Shown: one piece after another, positions 14,738-21,227 of the stretch
How positions within the stretch are numbered: the first letter of the stretch is position 1
Layout: each line of letters begins with the position of its first letter
Source of the DNA: a virus
IMG/VR virus record: IMGVR_UViG_3300002242_000766
Span: 5,129-26,355 of that record
Reading direction: 5' to 3' (one strand)
DNA: 21,227 bases
Notes under the pieces: model-generated
Database searches by the model: none
Told to the model about the DNA's origin: nothing
Seen by the model: the letters and a program-made list of their open reading frames with translations, nothing else
Program-made: the position numbers and the translations under genes

Positions 14738-15054
14738 TGGAAGACGTGACAGAAGTGGAAATCAGGCAGCTTACTAGCATGGTGCAAAGTCACCACGGAA
14801 AAATACACGAGATAGAGAAAACACTAGGTCAGACCCCAGACCCTAAAACACTACGCCATATTGAACATGTAGTTGATGAACTACCAAGCACAGACGACCT
14901 TAAAGATTGTGTGAAAGACAGAAGCGAGCGTTCTATGATGTTCAAAAAGATTTCATGGGGAGTTATTGGGTTGGTTCTTGGAACAATTGCGCTGGCAACC
15001 ATGTCCCTCGTATGGCAAGGCATTGCGCTTGCCTTGCAAGGAGGAACAAAATGA
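14737..15054 (+). CDS. XhlA-like coiled-coil plus transmembrane protein, possible holin partner
   Basis: A 105-residue protein with a soluble, heptad-patterned N-terminus and a short linker. A helical pair follows (LRHIEHVVDELPSTDD), then a basic patch (KDRSERSMMFKK) and one long membrane segment (about 73-99: WGVIGLVLGTIALATMSLVW and on). Cytoplasmic coiled coil followed by a C-terminal TM is the layout of hemolysin XhlA-type and related phage lysis proteins. It starts with TAATG and AAGGA (14726-14730), and ends in ATGA shared with the next membrane protein, so the two are likely made together. A role in lysis control is inferred from the topology and neighbours; no sequence family was firmly recognised. 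Confidence 0.55.
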   Translation: MEDVTEVEIRQLTSMVQSHHGKIHEIEKTLGQTPDPKTLRHIEHVVDELPSTDDLKDCVKDRSERSMMFKKISWGVIGLVLGTIALATMSLVWQGIALALQGGTK

Positions 15055-15461
15055 TGCATTTAATGGATGCTGGGCGAGTGGTTATATTCATGGCGTTCCT
15101 CGCAGCAACAGTAAAGTTTTTTATCTTAGCATGGAACACACGGAAACGCCACCCTGATGATGAAGTTGTGCAACAACATTTCATGGAGCATGCGATTGCG
15201 GCATTGCTCGGGTTTATTGGTTCGCTGGTTGGATTCATATATTCATTGGCTCATTTATTTTCAATTGAGCAAGAGGGTCTATCTGAGTTTCCTTTTACCG
15301 TAGCCATGTTCTTTATGCTCTGTAGTGGAATTGCTTTTATGTCGCACATGATCAAGGAACAAACACCTGGTCATCCGTTTTATGTGCGTGAAAATTGCAG
15401 GAAAGCAAAACACACTATATATAGCATGAATTGCAGGAGAAGGAAAGGAGATTTGGCATGA
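15051..15461 (+). CDS. Three-TM phage membrane protein (holin-like candidate)
   Basis: A 136-residue protein. The start is placed at ATG 15051 (or 15054) since AAGGAGG at 15038-15044 precedes it, and the upstream frame extension to 14907 would lie within the previous gene. Membrane segments are at about 9-28 (RVVIFMAFLAATVKFFILAW), 48-70 (AIAALLGFIGSLVGFIYSLA) and 82-100. The first loop is charged (NTRKRHPDDE) and the C-terminus basic and Cys-containing (MNCRRRKGDLA). Length and three-helix layout are compatible with a class I holin, but the spacing and charged loop are not diagnostic. It ends in an ATGA overlap with the next gene. Part of the lysis/membrane block. Confidence 0.55.
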   Translation: MMHLMDAGRVVIFMAFLAATVKFFILAWNTRKRHPDDEVVQQHFMEHAIAALLGFIGSLVGFIYSLAHLFSIEQEGLSEFPFTVAMFFMLCSGIAFMSHMIKEQTPGHPFYVRENCRKAKHTIYSMNCRRRKGDLA

Positions 15462-15952
15462 AAGGTTTGATAGCTTTATTTTGGTATGCAGCAGGGTTTG
15501 TGATTGTTCCTATTTTATGTCTGACCACACACAAAAATGTTCACCATTGGCAGTATTTAGACAACATTTATGGCAACCCTTATGCTCCTATTGGTGGTGG
15601 TGTGACATATAAAGCCAAGGTTTTCAGACGGTTTCGATGGTCACAGCTACGCAACCCTATCAACCAGCTATTAAGGAATCTCGGTCCGTGCGGTGAAGTG
15701 GAAAAGGTTTGGAAAACGAAATATACCGATCACGCTATCATCGGCGGAAAACACTATTATTCATTTCAGTTTCCTTTGGTATTTGGTCTTTATTTTTGGT
15801 GGGGTTACAATCTATTAGACGATTGGAGACCAAGAAAACGTCCACACGGTAGTCCAGTAAGCAGACTGATAGTAGGACACAAATTTGACAATCAGATGAT
15901 GTTTTGTTTTATTAAAAACAAAAATAAGAGGGTTGTTATCGACCAAGAATAG
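15458..15952 (+). CDS. Phage membrane-associated protein, possibly DUF7338-like
   Basis: A 164-residue protein. AAAGGAG at 15444-15450 sits seven bases before ATG 15458, so this start is chosen over the upstream TTG at 15431. One clear N-terminal hydrophobic segment (about 4-22, LIALFWYAAGFVIVPILCL) and a second aromatic-rich one near 102-120 (SFQFPLVFGLYFWWGYNLL) are present. Between them is a basic aromatic region with FRWSQLRNP (59-67). The pattern N-terminal TM, then 'W-R-x-L-RNP', then an aromatic glycine hairpin and 'VGxKF' recalls the DUF7338 phage proteins found near lysis genes; that link is from memory. Its function is unknown. It ends 15 bases before the endolysin gene. Confidence 0.5.
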   Translation: MKGLIALFWYAAGFVIVPILCLTTHKNVHHWQYLDNIYGNPYAPIGGGVTYKAKVFRRFRWSQLRNPINQLLRNLGPCGEVEKVWKTKYTDHAIIGGKHYYSFQFPLVFGLYFWWGYNLLDDWRPRKRPHGSPVSRLIVGHKFDNQMMFCFIKNKNKRVVIDQE

Positions 15953-15955
15953 TTT

Positions 15956-15962
15956 AAGGGAG
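15956..15962 (+). promoter_or_regulatory. Ribosome site AAGGGAG for the endolysin gene
   Basis: AAGGGAG with a five-base spacer (TTATC) to ATG 15968. It sets the endolysin start and is among the better ribosome sites in the lysis block. Confidence 0.6.
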
Positions 15963-15967
15963 TTATC

Positions 15968-16540
15968 ATGAATATTGCAATTTGTCCGGGGCACCACACA
16001 AACGCTCAAGGTGCTACTAATACTAAACATTCGTTGACAGAAAACCAAGTGGCAAAACCTATTGTCGATACAGTCGCAAACATTCTAAAAGCGAAAGGTC
16101 ACAGCGTTTCAATTTTTGAGGGAAAACTTGGTCACAAAGTCCGGGAAATCAACAAAGGAGATTTTGATCTCGCTCTAGACATTCACTTCAATGCAGATGC
16201 AGAAACATCAGATACAAACAATAATAAAGGATATGGCTGTATGGTGATGCACTACCCTACATCACCTTTGAGAAAAAGTCAAGCAGATAAAATGAGTGCA
16301 GCAATTGCTAGTGGATTGAATGAAAAGGATCGAGGTGCAAGGAAAGCGTGGTATTGGGGTGGGTCAAATCCTGGAACCAAGCCTGACTACTTCACCAACA
16401 AGACGCACTGTCCTGCTTTCATTCCTGAACCTGGATATATTGACAATAATGGTTTCTGTGAGAAATTCCTAGTATCAAGTGAGGGACGGCTGGCGGTGGC
16501 GCAGGCACTGGTGCGTGGTATAGAGGCATATTTTGAATAA
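15968..16540 (+). CDS. N-acetylmuramoyl-L-alanine amidase endolysin (Amidase_3)
   Basis: A 190-residue single-domain amidase that cleaves the bond between N-acetylmuramic acid and L-alanine in peptidoglycan. The four Amidase_3 metal/catalytic positions are visible: H9 in ICPGHH, E25 in LTENQVAK, H73 in LDIHFNA, and E154 in IPEPGYIDN (general base), followed by a typical EKFL segment. The length is the usual one for a bare catalytic domain. There is no signal peptide or wall-binding domain, as is common for endolysins acting from inside on Gram-negative cells; it therefore needs a holin. A Cys pair (C91, C148) is unlikely to matter in the cytoplasm. The last eight bases overlap the next membrane protein. 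Recognition is firm. Confidence 0.92.
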   Translation: MNIAICPGHHTNAQGATNTKHSLTENQVAKPIVDTVANILKAKGHSVSIFEGKLGHKVREINKGDFDLALDIHFNADAETSDTNNNKGYGCMVMHYPTSPLRKSQADKMSAAIASGLNEKDRGARKAWYWGGSNPGTKPDYFTNKTHCPAFIPEPGYIDNNGFCEKFLVSSEGRLAVAQALVRGIEAYFE

Positions 16541-16754
16541 TATACTAAAATTTGTGAGGGAGTGGCGCATTGTTACCATCGCCTTTCTCGTATTTTCCTG
16601 CTCACTGGCATATAACATTACGCAATGGTTTATGAATGTGAAAGATCCTAACAATAGCCAAGGCGCGTTTGCATCTGCAGTTGTGTTGGCACTGGTTGGT
16701 GTTGGCAAATATTGGATGGAAACGAAAGCAAACAAACAAGATGAAGATATTTGA
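16533..16754 (+). CDS. Two-TM holin candidate
   Basis: A 73-residue protein with two hydrophobic segments (13-30: IVTIAFLVFSCSLAYNIT; 44-61: GAFASAVVLALVGVGKYW), a hydrophilic loop and a short charged tail (KANKQDEDI): class II holin topology. Placement right after the endolysin strengthens this. The start is a TTG at 16533, supported by GAGG (16523-16526) with a six-base spacer and an eight-base overlap with the amidase gene; the next in-frame ATG would remove the first TM. An alternative GTG gives residue 8. 'FLVFSC' could be misread as a lipobox, but F at the -2 position and the second TM argue against a lipoprotein. It overlaps the next gene by 14 bases. Confidence 0.65.
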   Translation: MNNILKFVREWRIVTIAFLVFSCSLAYNITQWFMNVKDPNNSQGAFASAVVLALVGVGKYWMETKANKQDEDI

Positions 16755-17637
16755 AAAAATAAACTTCAAAGATGTACTACTAATTGCTCTCATAGGATGG
16801 TTCGCGTGGACTACATATTTTAATGTTGCTACTCCTACCATAAAACATGGCACAGGAGCGCACAGAATCGTTTCTGGCGCGTCCCAGGGAGAAACGAATG
16901 TTGTAAGTGCGGTAGACAACAAAACGCTGCCTATGGCGATTGCAGCCGATGTCAAATCAGAGACAGTGAAAGCACACGCAAACATTGTATCTGATGTAAA
17001 TGGTAATTGGTCTTCACGAAAAAATGAAGCAGGGATAAACGTCAAGAAATATGGCGTGAAGAAAAAACAGCTTAAATGGGTTGATAAAGCCACTGGCAAG
17101 GAAATGCCTATTGGCGTGACGTTGTATTCTCCTAAAAAGGATGCAGCAGGAAAAGATCCGTGGGTGTCTAAAGCGTATGACATGGAATTTAAGACAGAAG
17201 TGGTGCGCAGTATTGACAGGACAGGTGGTATCCACAATCGTGTTGCAGTATCAGCACATCCTAAAAACTTGAAAGGGTATAGCGATAAAGATTTTCCTAT
17301 CAATATAGATTTGAAAAATACAAAATTCATTGAAGTTCAAAACAAAAAGTATGCTTGGTCATGGTGGAACCCTACACTTTCTATGGGATTGGCTGCGTCA
17401 ACAAATTATTCTTATATGTTGAAATATAACTTTTTAAACTATGGCTATTCGGATCAGCTTCCAGTATGGCAATTCCTTTCACCCACAGCTTTTCTCAACA
17501 GCAACCATTTCAGCTATGGGTTAGAAATCGCCAGTTATAATGTAGGCGAAATAGTGCCCGTGATAGAGGACCTTCATGTTGGTGTAGGTGTTACCAAAGA
17601 CAAAGAAGCATTTATGAGCATCACCTCAGTATTCTGA
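16741..17637 (+). CDS. N-terminally anchored phage protein, unknown family
   Basis: A 298-residue protein with one membrane segment at about 11-27 (DVLLIALIGWFAWTTYF), with positive residues before it, suggesting a cytoplasmic N-terminus and a long periplasmic part. The periplasmic region has a charged, beta-rich middle (KKYGVKKKQLKWVDKATGKE) and an end rich in alternating beta/Tyr-Gly (NPTLSMGLAASTNYSYMLKY, SYGLEIASYNVGEIVPV) that resembles short outer-membrane-barrel-like strands. The start is ATG 16741 because an upstream ATG in frame would lie within the holin gene. There is no clear ribosome site, so coupling to the holin is likely. It is not a recognisable spanin: no coiled coil and no lipobox. 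A role in envelope disruption or lysis is only suggested by position. Confidence 0.5.
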   Translation: MKIFEKINFKDVLLIALIGWFAWTTYFNVATPTIKHGTGAHRIVSGASQGETNVVSAVDNKTLPMAIAADVKSETVKAHANIVSDVNGNWSSRKNEAGINVKKYGVKKKQLKWVDKATGKEMPIGVTLYSPKKDAAGKDPWVSKAYDMEFKTEVVRSIDRTGGIHNRVAVSAHPKNLKGYSDKDFPINIDLKNTKFIEVQNKKYAWSWWNPTLSMGLAASTNYSYMLKYNFLNYGYSDQLPVWQFLSPTAFLNSNHFSYGLEIASYNVGEIVPVIEDLHVGVGVTKDKEAFMSITSVF

Positions 17638-17643
17638 TAAATA
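17636..17643 (+). promoter_or_regulatory. GATAAATA, weak late-promoter-like site
   Basis: GATAAATA overlaps the stop of the anchored protein gene and precedes the 31-residue ORF by five bases. It differs from TATAAATA by one base. If used, transcription would start at or inside the small ORF and mainly serve the 847-residue adhesin gene. Not diagnostic. Confidence 0.25.
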
Positions 17644-17648
17644 ATAGC

Positions 17649-17744
17649 ATGACTACTAAAATAAGAAATGTCACAACACCCAATGATGACGTTAGCTTCA
17701 TAATGGGCAGTTATACAGTATCAACGAGTGGTAAAATAGTGTAA
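17649..17744 (+). CDS. 31-residue ORF coupled to the adhesin gene
   Basis: A 31-residue ORF (MTTKIRNVTTPNDDVSFIMG, ending TSGKIV) that ends in TAATG, sharing one base with the start of the 847-residue gene. It fills the only gap between the anchored protein and the adhesin gene. It has normal codon use and no ribosome site beyond AT-rich sequence. It might be a small structural protein or a leader whose translation controls the large gene. No family was recognised. Confidence 0.4.
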   Translation: MTTKIRNVTTPNDDVSFIMGSYTVSTSGKIV

Positions 17745-20287
17745 TGGCTTTAATAACATCTAATGGTATTGGTGGTGGACTTTCTTCAGCAACAACTAGT
17801 TGGGCTGGTGGTGTTGTGCCTGTGCTTGGCGATAAAGTAACTATTGCGGCTGGTGATATTATAGAGCTAAACGCTAGCCACGCTTGGGGAGATGACACTT
17901 CAACAGCAATAACAGTCAACGGAACGCTTAAAGCTTCACGATTAGTTTCTCAAACTCTTACTTGCAGAGGACAGTTAATTACAAATGGTGTTCTTGACTA
18001 TGGTCAAGTCGGTAATGTTATACCACTAGGCGTAGTTGCTACAATACTACTTAATGATTCGGCTGTACCGTGGGATGCTAAATGGGGTCACACAGTAAAC
18101 GGTGGAGCAAGTTTTTATTTTAATGGATACGAAAAAACAACCAATACAGTTTTAACCTCAGATGCTATTGGTTTAACTTCATTTAATGTTGCTAATGCTA
18201 CAAACTGGCAAGTTGGGGATGAGATTTGTTTTATCTCGACATCAGGTTCAGGCAATACAGGCAATAGAGAAAAAAGAATAATCAGTTCTATTGTTGGTAA
18301 CACAATAACATTAACTCTTGCTTTGACATTTACTCACTTAACCGGTGGAGGAGTAGGTAATCTAACTAAAAACGTTAGGATTCAAACAGCAACAACATTC
18401 AAATCTTATCAGGATATTCAAAATACTACTGCTACTCCTATTGGTCAACGCCAGATCAGGCAAATAAGTACTTTAAATTTAGGCGCTAATTCAGGCAACG
18501 GTAAATATGGTGGCATTTGGTTAAGAAAGATAAATGGCAGTGTTCAAGGTACATATCTTTCCCTTAGTGATATTGTTTGTGAAAACCCTGGGTTTTATGC
18601 CCTAGACTTATATGCTATGCCTGACCGTATAACCATAAATAACTTGCTTATTTACTCAGAAGTTTGGCAGAATGGAATTTGGATAAGACAAGGTCAAATT
18701 TTAACTCTTAATAATCCATTATTTATTGGGTCTGGTACGGGTATTAACTCCTCGTGGTCTCATGGTGGAGTTGGTTGTATTATCAATGGTGGTCAGTTCT
18801 CATCATCAACTGTATTCCTTCATTCTTCTGCTCAGGGGTTTATATTTAATAATACTAAATTTTTAAGCACTTATCAAGCGATTAATTTCTCGTGGGGTTC
18901 GCAGGCTGTATTTAACAATGTAGATTTTGGCGATCTTACCACAAGCATTTTTAGGTGTTTTAATACAGGCGTTAATGCTTTAACTAACCCAATAATGAAC
19001 AACTGTAATTTCAATTACGTATCTGAGTTATTTGTTCAGACAAGTTTAATTAATGCTAATGACGGTTTTATTGCTACAATAGTCAACATGAATGGCGATT
19101 TAACTAAACAAATGTTAGCTACAAACGCAGGCTATATTGAAAGAGACAACGTCCTTTTTAATAAGAGCACTAGTTCAATTAAATTTAGACCTATTGTTGC
19201 TAACAAACCACTTCAGCATAATTATGAAATATCAGCTACAGGCGGCAAACAAACAACCGTAATTGGTTATTTAAGATTTGATGCTGTATACGGAACAGCA
19301 ACTCCACCCACAATAACATTGTCAGGGCTTGGCGGCGTATCTAGTACGTTTACTGCTCCTGCTACAGCAAATGTTTGGCATAAATTTGTATTATCCACAA
19401 CGCCAACTAGATCAGGAGCTTTGACTCTTAATGTTAGCGGTTCGTCAACAGCAACTACAGGGGCATTTTATCTTGATGGTGTTGCGTTTGCTCCGTTTGT
19501 TACAAACGCAAGACATTATGGATACGTATTTGATGAAGCTAATCCTTCTCGAACAGTTAATCAAAACATTACAAAAACAGAAGCTAATGCTGGACTTATA
19601 ACAGGTATTGCTGTAGATAATATAGCTAAAACTATAACAATAAGCGCACCAGTAACTAAAGAAGATCTATATGACTACACACAATATAACGCGCAATTAT
19701 CATCTAATTTAGCTAGTGAAGTACCCATAACCACTGGAGATGGAAATAACTTTACACTCACAACAGGTTGGAAGATCATAACCAACTCAGCAATCATAGG
19801 AGGAATAAATCTAACAGGTAATGTAGATTTATCCGCTGTCGTAAATCTTAGTAATCACAATATCACTGGTTCTGTTACATTCACAACAGCTGGTACATAT
19901 AATTTAACAGATTCATCAATAAGCACAGTTATAAATACAAGTGTTGGTAATGTAATTATCAACGTTATAGGTACAACGGTTATAACTACTAATAGCGGAC
20001 CTAGTATAACTATTCAGTCTTCAGCAATTCTCACACTAACAGGTTTGAACGCTGGCTCAATAGTAGATATATATGACAATGAGATTGTGGATATAGGTAA
20101 TAACAATACTTTACTGGCAAGCACAAATAATTCAACTACTACATTCACCTATACTCATAATGGAACTGCTAATGCTGTTAGAATACAAGTTATACATCCA
20201 CTTTATAAGGAAATCATTCAAGATTTTACATTAGGTAATACAAATCAATCACTTCCAATAACACAGGTACTAGAAACTAATGACTAA
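17744..20287 (+). CDS. Large beta-helix adhesin/tail protein with G8-like start
   Basis: An 847-residue protein. Residues 19-70 (WAGGVVPVLGDKVTIAAG, then IELNASHAWGDD...LKASRL) match the G8-domain layout 'W--G-vP--gd-V-I--G--v-l-' of CEMIP-type and bacterial adhesin proteins. Residues about 145-215 (NATNWQVGDEICFIST, GNLTKNVRIQT) extend it with the 'W-vGDeI...H...g-vgNLt-Nv' continuation. Residues 215-490 are short-turn strands with Asn/Ser repeats, as in right-handed parallel beta-helices. Residues about 490-610 (LRFDAVYGTATPPTITLSG, then a Gly-rich sandwich) look like a jelly-roll domain. The C-terminal ~220 residues are another beta-rich region ending SLPITQVLETND. It probably binds or processes surface glycans. 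Ala and Leu codons favour GCT and CTT/TTA/CTA (8 of 11 Ala in the first 100 codons are GCT). Overlaps the next gene by eight bases. Confidence 0.7.
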   Translation: MALITSNGIGGGLSSATTSWAGGVVPVLGDKVTIAAGDIIELNASHAWGDDTSTAITVNGTLKASRLVSQTLTCRGQLITNGVLDYGQVGNVIPLGVVATILLNDSAVPWDAKWGHTVNGGASFYFNGYEKTTNTVLTSDAIGLTSFNVANATNWQVGDEICFISTSGSGNTGNREKRIISSIVGNTITLTLALTFTHLTGGGVGNLTKNVRIQTATTFKSYQDIQNTTATPIGQRQIRQISTLNLGANSGNGKYGGIWLRKINGSVQGTYLSLSDIVCENPGFYALDLYAMPDRITINNLLIYSEVWQNGIWIRQGQILTLNNPLFIGSGTGINSSWSHGGVGCIINGGQFSSSTVFLHSSAQGFIFNNTKFLSTYQAINFSWGSQAVFNNVDFGDLTTSIFRCFNTGVNALTNPIMNNCNFNYVSELFVQTSLINANDGFIATIVNMNGDLTKQMLATNAGYIERDNVLFNKSTSSIKFRPIVANKPLQHNYEISATGGKQTTVIGYLRFDAVYGTATPPTITLSGLGGVSSTFTAPATANVWHKFVLSTTPTRSGALTLNVSGSSTATTGAFYLDGVAFAPFVTNARHYGYVFDEANPSRTVNQNITKTEANAGLITGIAVDNIAKTITISAPVTKEDLYDYTQYNAQLSSNLASEVPITTGDGNNFTLTTGWKIITNSAIIGGINLTGNVDLSAVVNLSNHNITGSVTFTTAGTYNLTDSSISTVINTSVGNVIINVIGTTVITTNSGPSITIQSSAILTLTGLNAGSIVDIYDNEIVDIGNNNTLLASTNNSTTTFTYTHNGTANAVRIQVIHPLYKEIIQDFTLGNTNQSLPITQVLETND

Positions 20288-20621
20288 AGAACTAATAAAA
20301 TTACAAAATGCGCATGTAACACAACACACAAATGGTCACATTAAAAGCGAGTGGTCAGTTGAGGAAAATGAGTCCAATGACGTTTTAGGACTATTTCCTT
20401 CTAACATTAACGAAGAAACAATGTTCAAGATACTAGATTTCTCTAAGAAATTTGAACTTGAAGCCTTTAATGTTGGTATTTCTCATGGTAAAAAAATCAC
20501 AGTAAAGGTTTATGATGAAAAGATTAAACAATTCAATTCAGTAGTGGAAGAGTTGCGAAACGAAAATGAAAGACTAGCAAGTGCTCTTGATAATGAGCAA
20601 AACAGAGGAGAAGAGATTTAA
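20280..20621 (+). CDS. Hypothetical protein with C-terminal coiled coil
   Basis: A 113-residue protein that starts inside the adhesin gene (eight-base overlap) and ends in TAATG shared with the next gene. The first 60 residues are mixed (GHIKSEWSVEENESNDVLGL), with a short FKILDFSKKFELEAFN segment. Residues about 80-108 (KIKQFNSVVEELRNENERLA) form an acidic coiled coil. A role as a chaperone, adaptor or connector for the adhesin is plausible from coupling; no family was recognised. Confidence 0.55.
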   Translation: MTKELIKLQNAHVTQHTNGHIKSEWSVEENESNDVLGLFPSNINEETMFKILDFSKKFELEAFNVGISHGKKITVKVYDEKIKQFNSVVEELRNENERLASALDNEQNRGEEI

Positions 20622-20797
20622 TGGAAGTAAAAGTAGATAAAAGCAATAAAGTAATAACAGTTGATAAAGATTATTCACTCAATTTGTTAAACAGAGAGTT
20701 AAAAATCCAAGGAGTGGAAGCTATTAAACTTCCTACGTCCGATACAGGTTTTGAACTAAAGCCCGAATGGAAAATTAAAATAAAAGGAGTTAAATAG
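20621..20797 (+). CDS. 58-residue hypothetical protein
   Basis: A 58-residue ORF (MEVKVDKSNKVITVDKDYSL, ending KIKIKGVK), missed by simple length filters. Its ATG overlaps the stop of the preceding gene (TAATG), with GAGGAG at 20605-20610 as ribosome site. It is Lys/Val-rich with alternating beta-strand pattern and no membrane segment. It lies between two probable virion genes and is likely co-translated. Function unknown. Confidence 0.55.
   Translation: MEVKVDKSNKVITVDKDYSLNLLNRELKIQGVEAIKLPTSDTGFELKPEWKIKIKGVK
20783..20789 (+). promoter_or_regulatory. Ribosome site AAAGGAG for the last gene
   Basis: AAAGGAG with a ten-base spacer to the ATG at 20800. Supports the chosen start of the partial gene that follows. 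Confidence 0.5.
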
Positions 20798-20799
20798 TA

Positions 20800-21227
20800 A
20801 TGGCACTAATTGACTTATCCAATTATTCAACATCATTATATCAAGCATCTTCTAGCGCAGGCTTAGATGGTAATGTATATTTTGACCGGGTAGCAGGGAC
20901 TGTGCAGTTCTTTACGGCTACAACTAATCCGACCCTTAACCTAACAACACATGGTGGAGCAGCTGGCGCTCCAAACCCACTAATTGAAGTAGATGGGTTG
21001 AAATTTGAAGCATTGTATGCTTTTGAAAACCAAGAAAGACGACTTGATAGTACACTTCGTCAATATGATAGAAGGACTTCTGGTACATTTAAGTTTGGTG
21101 GTGCGTACAACTTCATCAACGGCAGAACCCCACTCGCTAACACAGACCGTGCGTTGATTCGTGGCTCTGGTTGGAATGAGTATGATGCTGCTGGTGTATC
21201 TCAGCGAATCTGGTTTGGTGTTAAGGG
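20800..21227 (+). CDS. Probable virion structural protein (3' partial)
   Basis: Open from ATG 20800 to the window end: 142 codons of a longer protein. It begins MALIDLSNYSTSLYQASSSA, followed by VYFDRVAGTVQFFTATTN. Further on come LKFEALYAFENQERRLDSTL and a segment GTFKFGGAYNFINGR, then RALIRGSGWNEYDAAGVSQR. This layout resembles proteins I recall from large marine myovirus tail regions, where they are called virion structural proteins; I cannot name the family. It is not an enzyme by any visible motif. The 3' end is outside the window, so length and C-terminal domains are unknown. Confidence 0.55.
   Translation, partial: MALIDLSNYSTSLYQASSSAGLDGNVYFDRVAGTVQFFTATTNPTLNLTTHGGAAGAPNPLIEVDGLKFEALYAFENQERRLDSTLRQYDRRTSGTFKFGGAYNFINGRTPLANTDRALIRGSGWNEYDAAGVSQRIWFGVK

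Noticed and set aside
14907-15050. A longer three-TM protein starting at 14907
   Set aside because: It would overlap the upstream gene by 148 bases, whereas ATG 15051 has AAGGAGG and an ATGA junction.
16590-16603. A lipobox (VFSC) marking an outer-membrane spanin in the two-TM protein
   Set aside because: Phe at -2 does not fit the lipobox, and a second membrane segment downstream fits a holin better.
16602-17330. A 242-residue antisense reading frame
   Set aside because: It lies opposite two well-supported plus-strand genes, has no ribosome site or conserved motif, and the whole window is transcribed from the plus strand.
19930-19937. A second perfect TATAAATA
   Set aside because: It lies deep inside the adhesin gene, encodes VINT and is followed by no nearby gene start until 20280; probably chance in AT-rich sequence.

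Overview
The window is a dense, all plus-strand stretch of the late region of a contractile-tailed (myovirus-type) bacteriophage genome. The strongest anchors are T4-type baseplate proteins. A protein starting at 3640 matches T4 gp8 at both ends, 341-724 matches gp25 with its EPR core, and 726-2435 is in the place of gp6. The window opens on the C-terminal octapeptide beta-helix of a gp5-like tail spike. The lysis genes (single-domain amidase, several small membrane proteins) suggest a Gram-negative host; this is an inference, as nothing in the window identifies the host.

Layout. (1) 1-9564, baseplate: spike C-terminus, gp25, gp6, a 386-residue gp7-position protein, gp8, and a 1689-residue DUF4815-type wedge/periphery protein that seems to carry a small carbohydrate-binding-like module near its C-terminus. 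(2) 9566-13745, fibres: a 63-residue coiled-coil protein, a tail fibre ending in two YD-type repeats, a second large beta-rich fibre-like protein, and a fibre-assembly/DUF4376-like protein. (3) 13783-14737, accessory: a small gene that looks frame-broken, an unknown 156-residue protein, and a small HELVH metallopeptidase-like protein. (4) 14737-17637, lysis and membrane: an XhlA-like coiled-coil plus TM protein, a three-TM protein, a two-segment membrane protein, an Amidase_3 endolysin, a two-TM holin candidate and a 298-residue N-terminally anchored protein. (5) 17649-end, a second tail/adhesin block: a 31-residue ORF, an 847-residue protein with a G8-like start and beta-helix body, 113- and 58-residue small proteins, and the start of another probable virion protein cut by the window end.

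Organisation. No gap between genes exceeds about 45 nt, and many junctions overlap (TAATG, ATGA or 8-14 nt), so translational coupling is probably widespread. I see no convincing intrinsic terminator. A perfect T4-type late promoter core, TATAAATA, lies just upstream of the gp8 gene, and weaker NATAAATA variants sit at other junctions, suggesting T4-like late transcription. Codon preference changes in the 17.7-20.3 kb adhesin gene (GCT/CTT-rich against GCA/TTG-rich upstream), consistent with exchange of adhesin cassettes.

I see no CRISPR array, tRNA, insertion sequence or defence system. The most unusual points are the modular carbohydrate-recognition pieces spread over three different tail proteins, the recently expanded spike repeat, the metallopeptidase-like gene beside the lysis genes, and a possible frame-broken gene at 13783.
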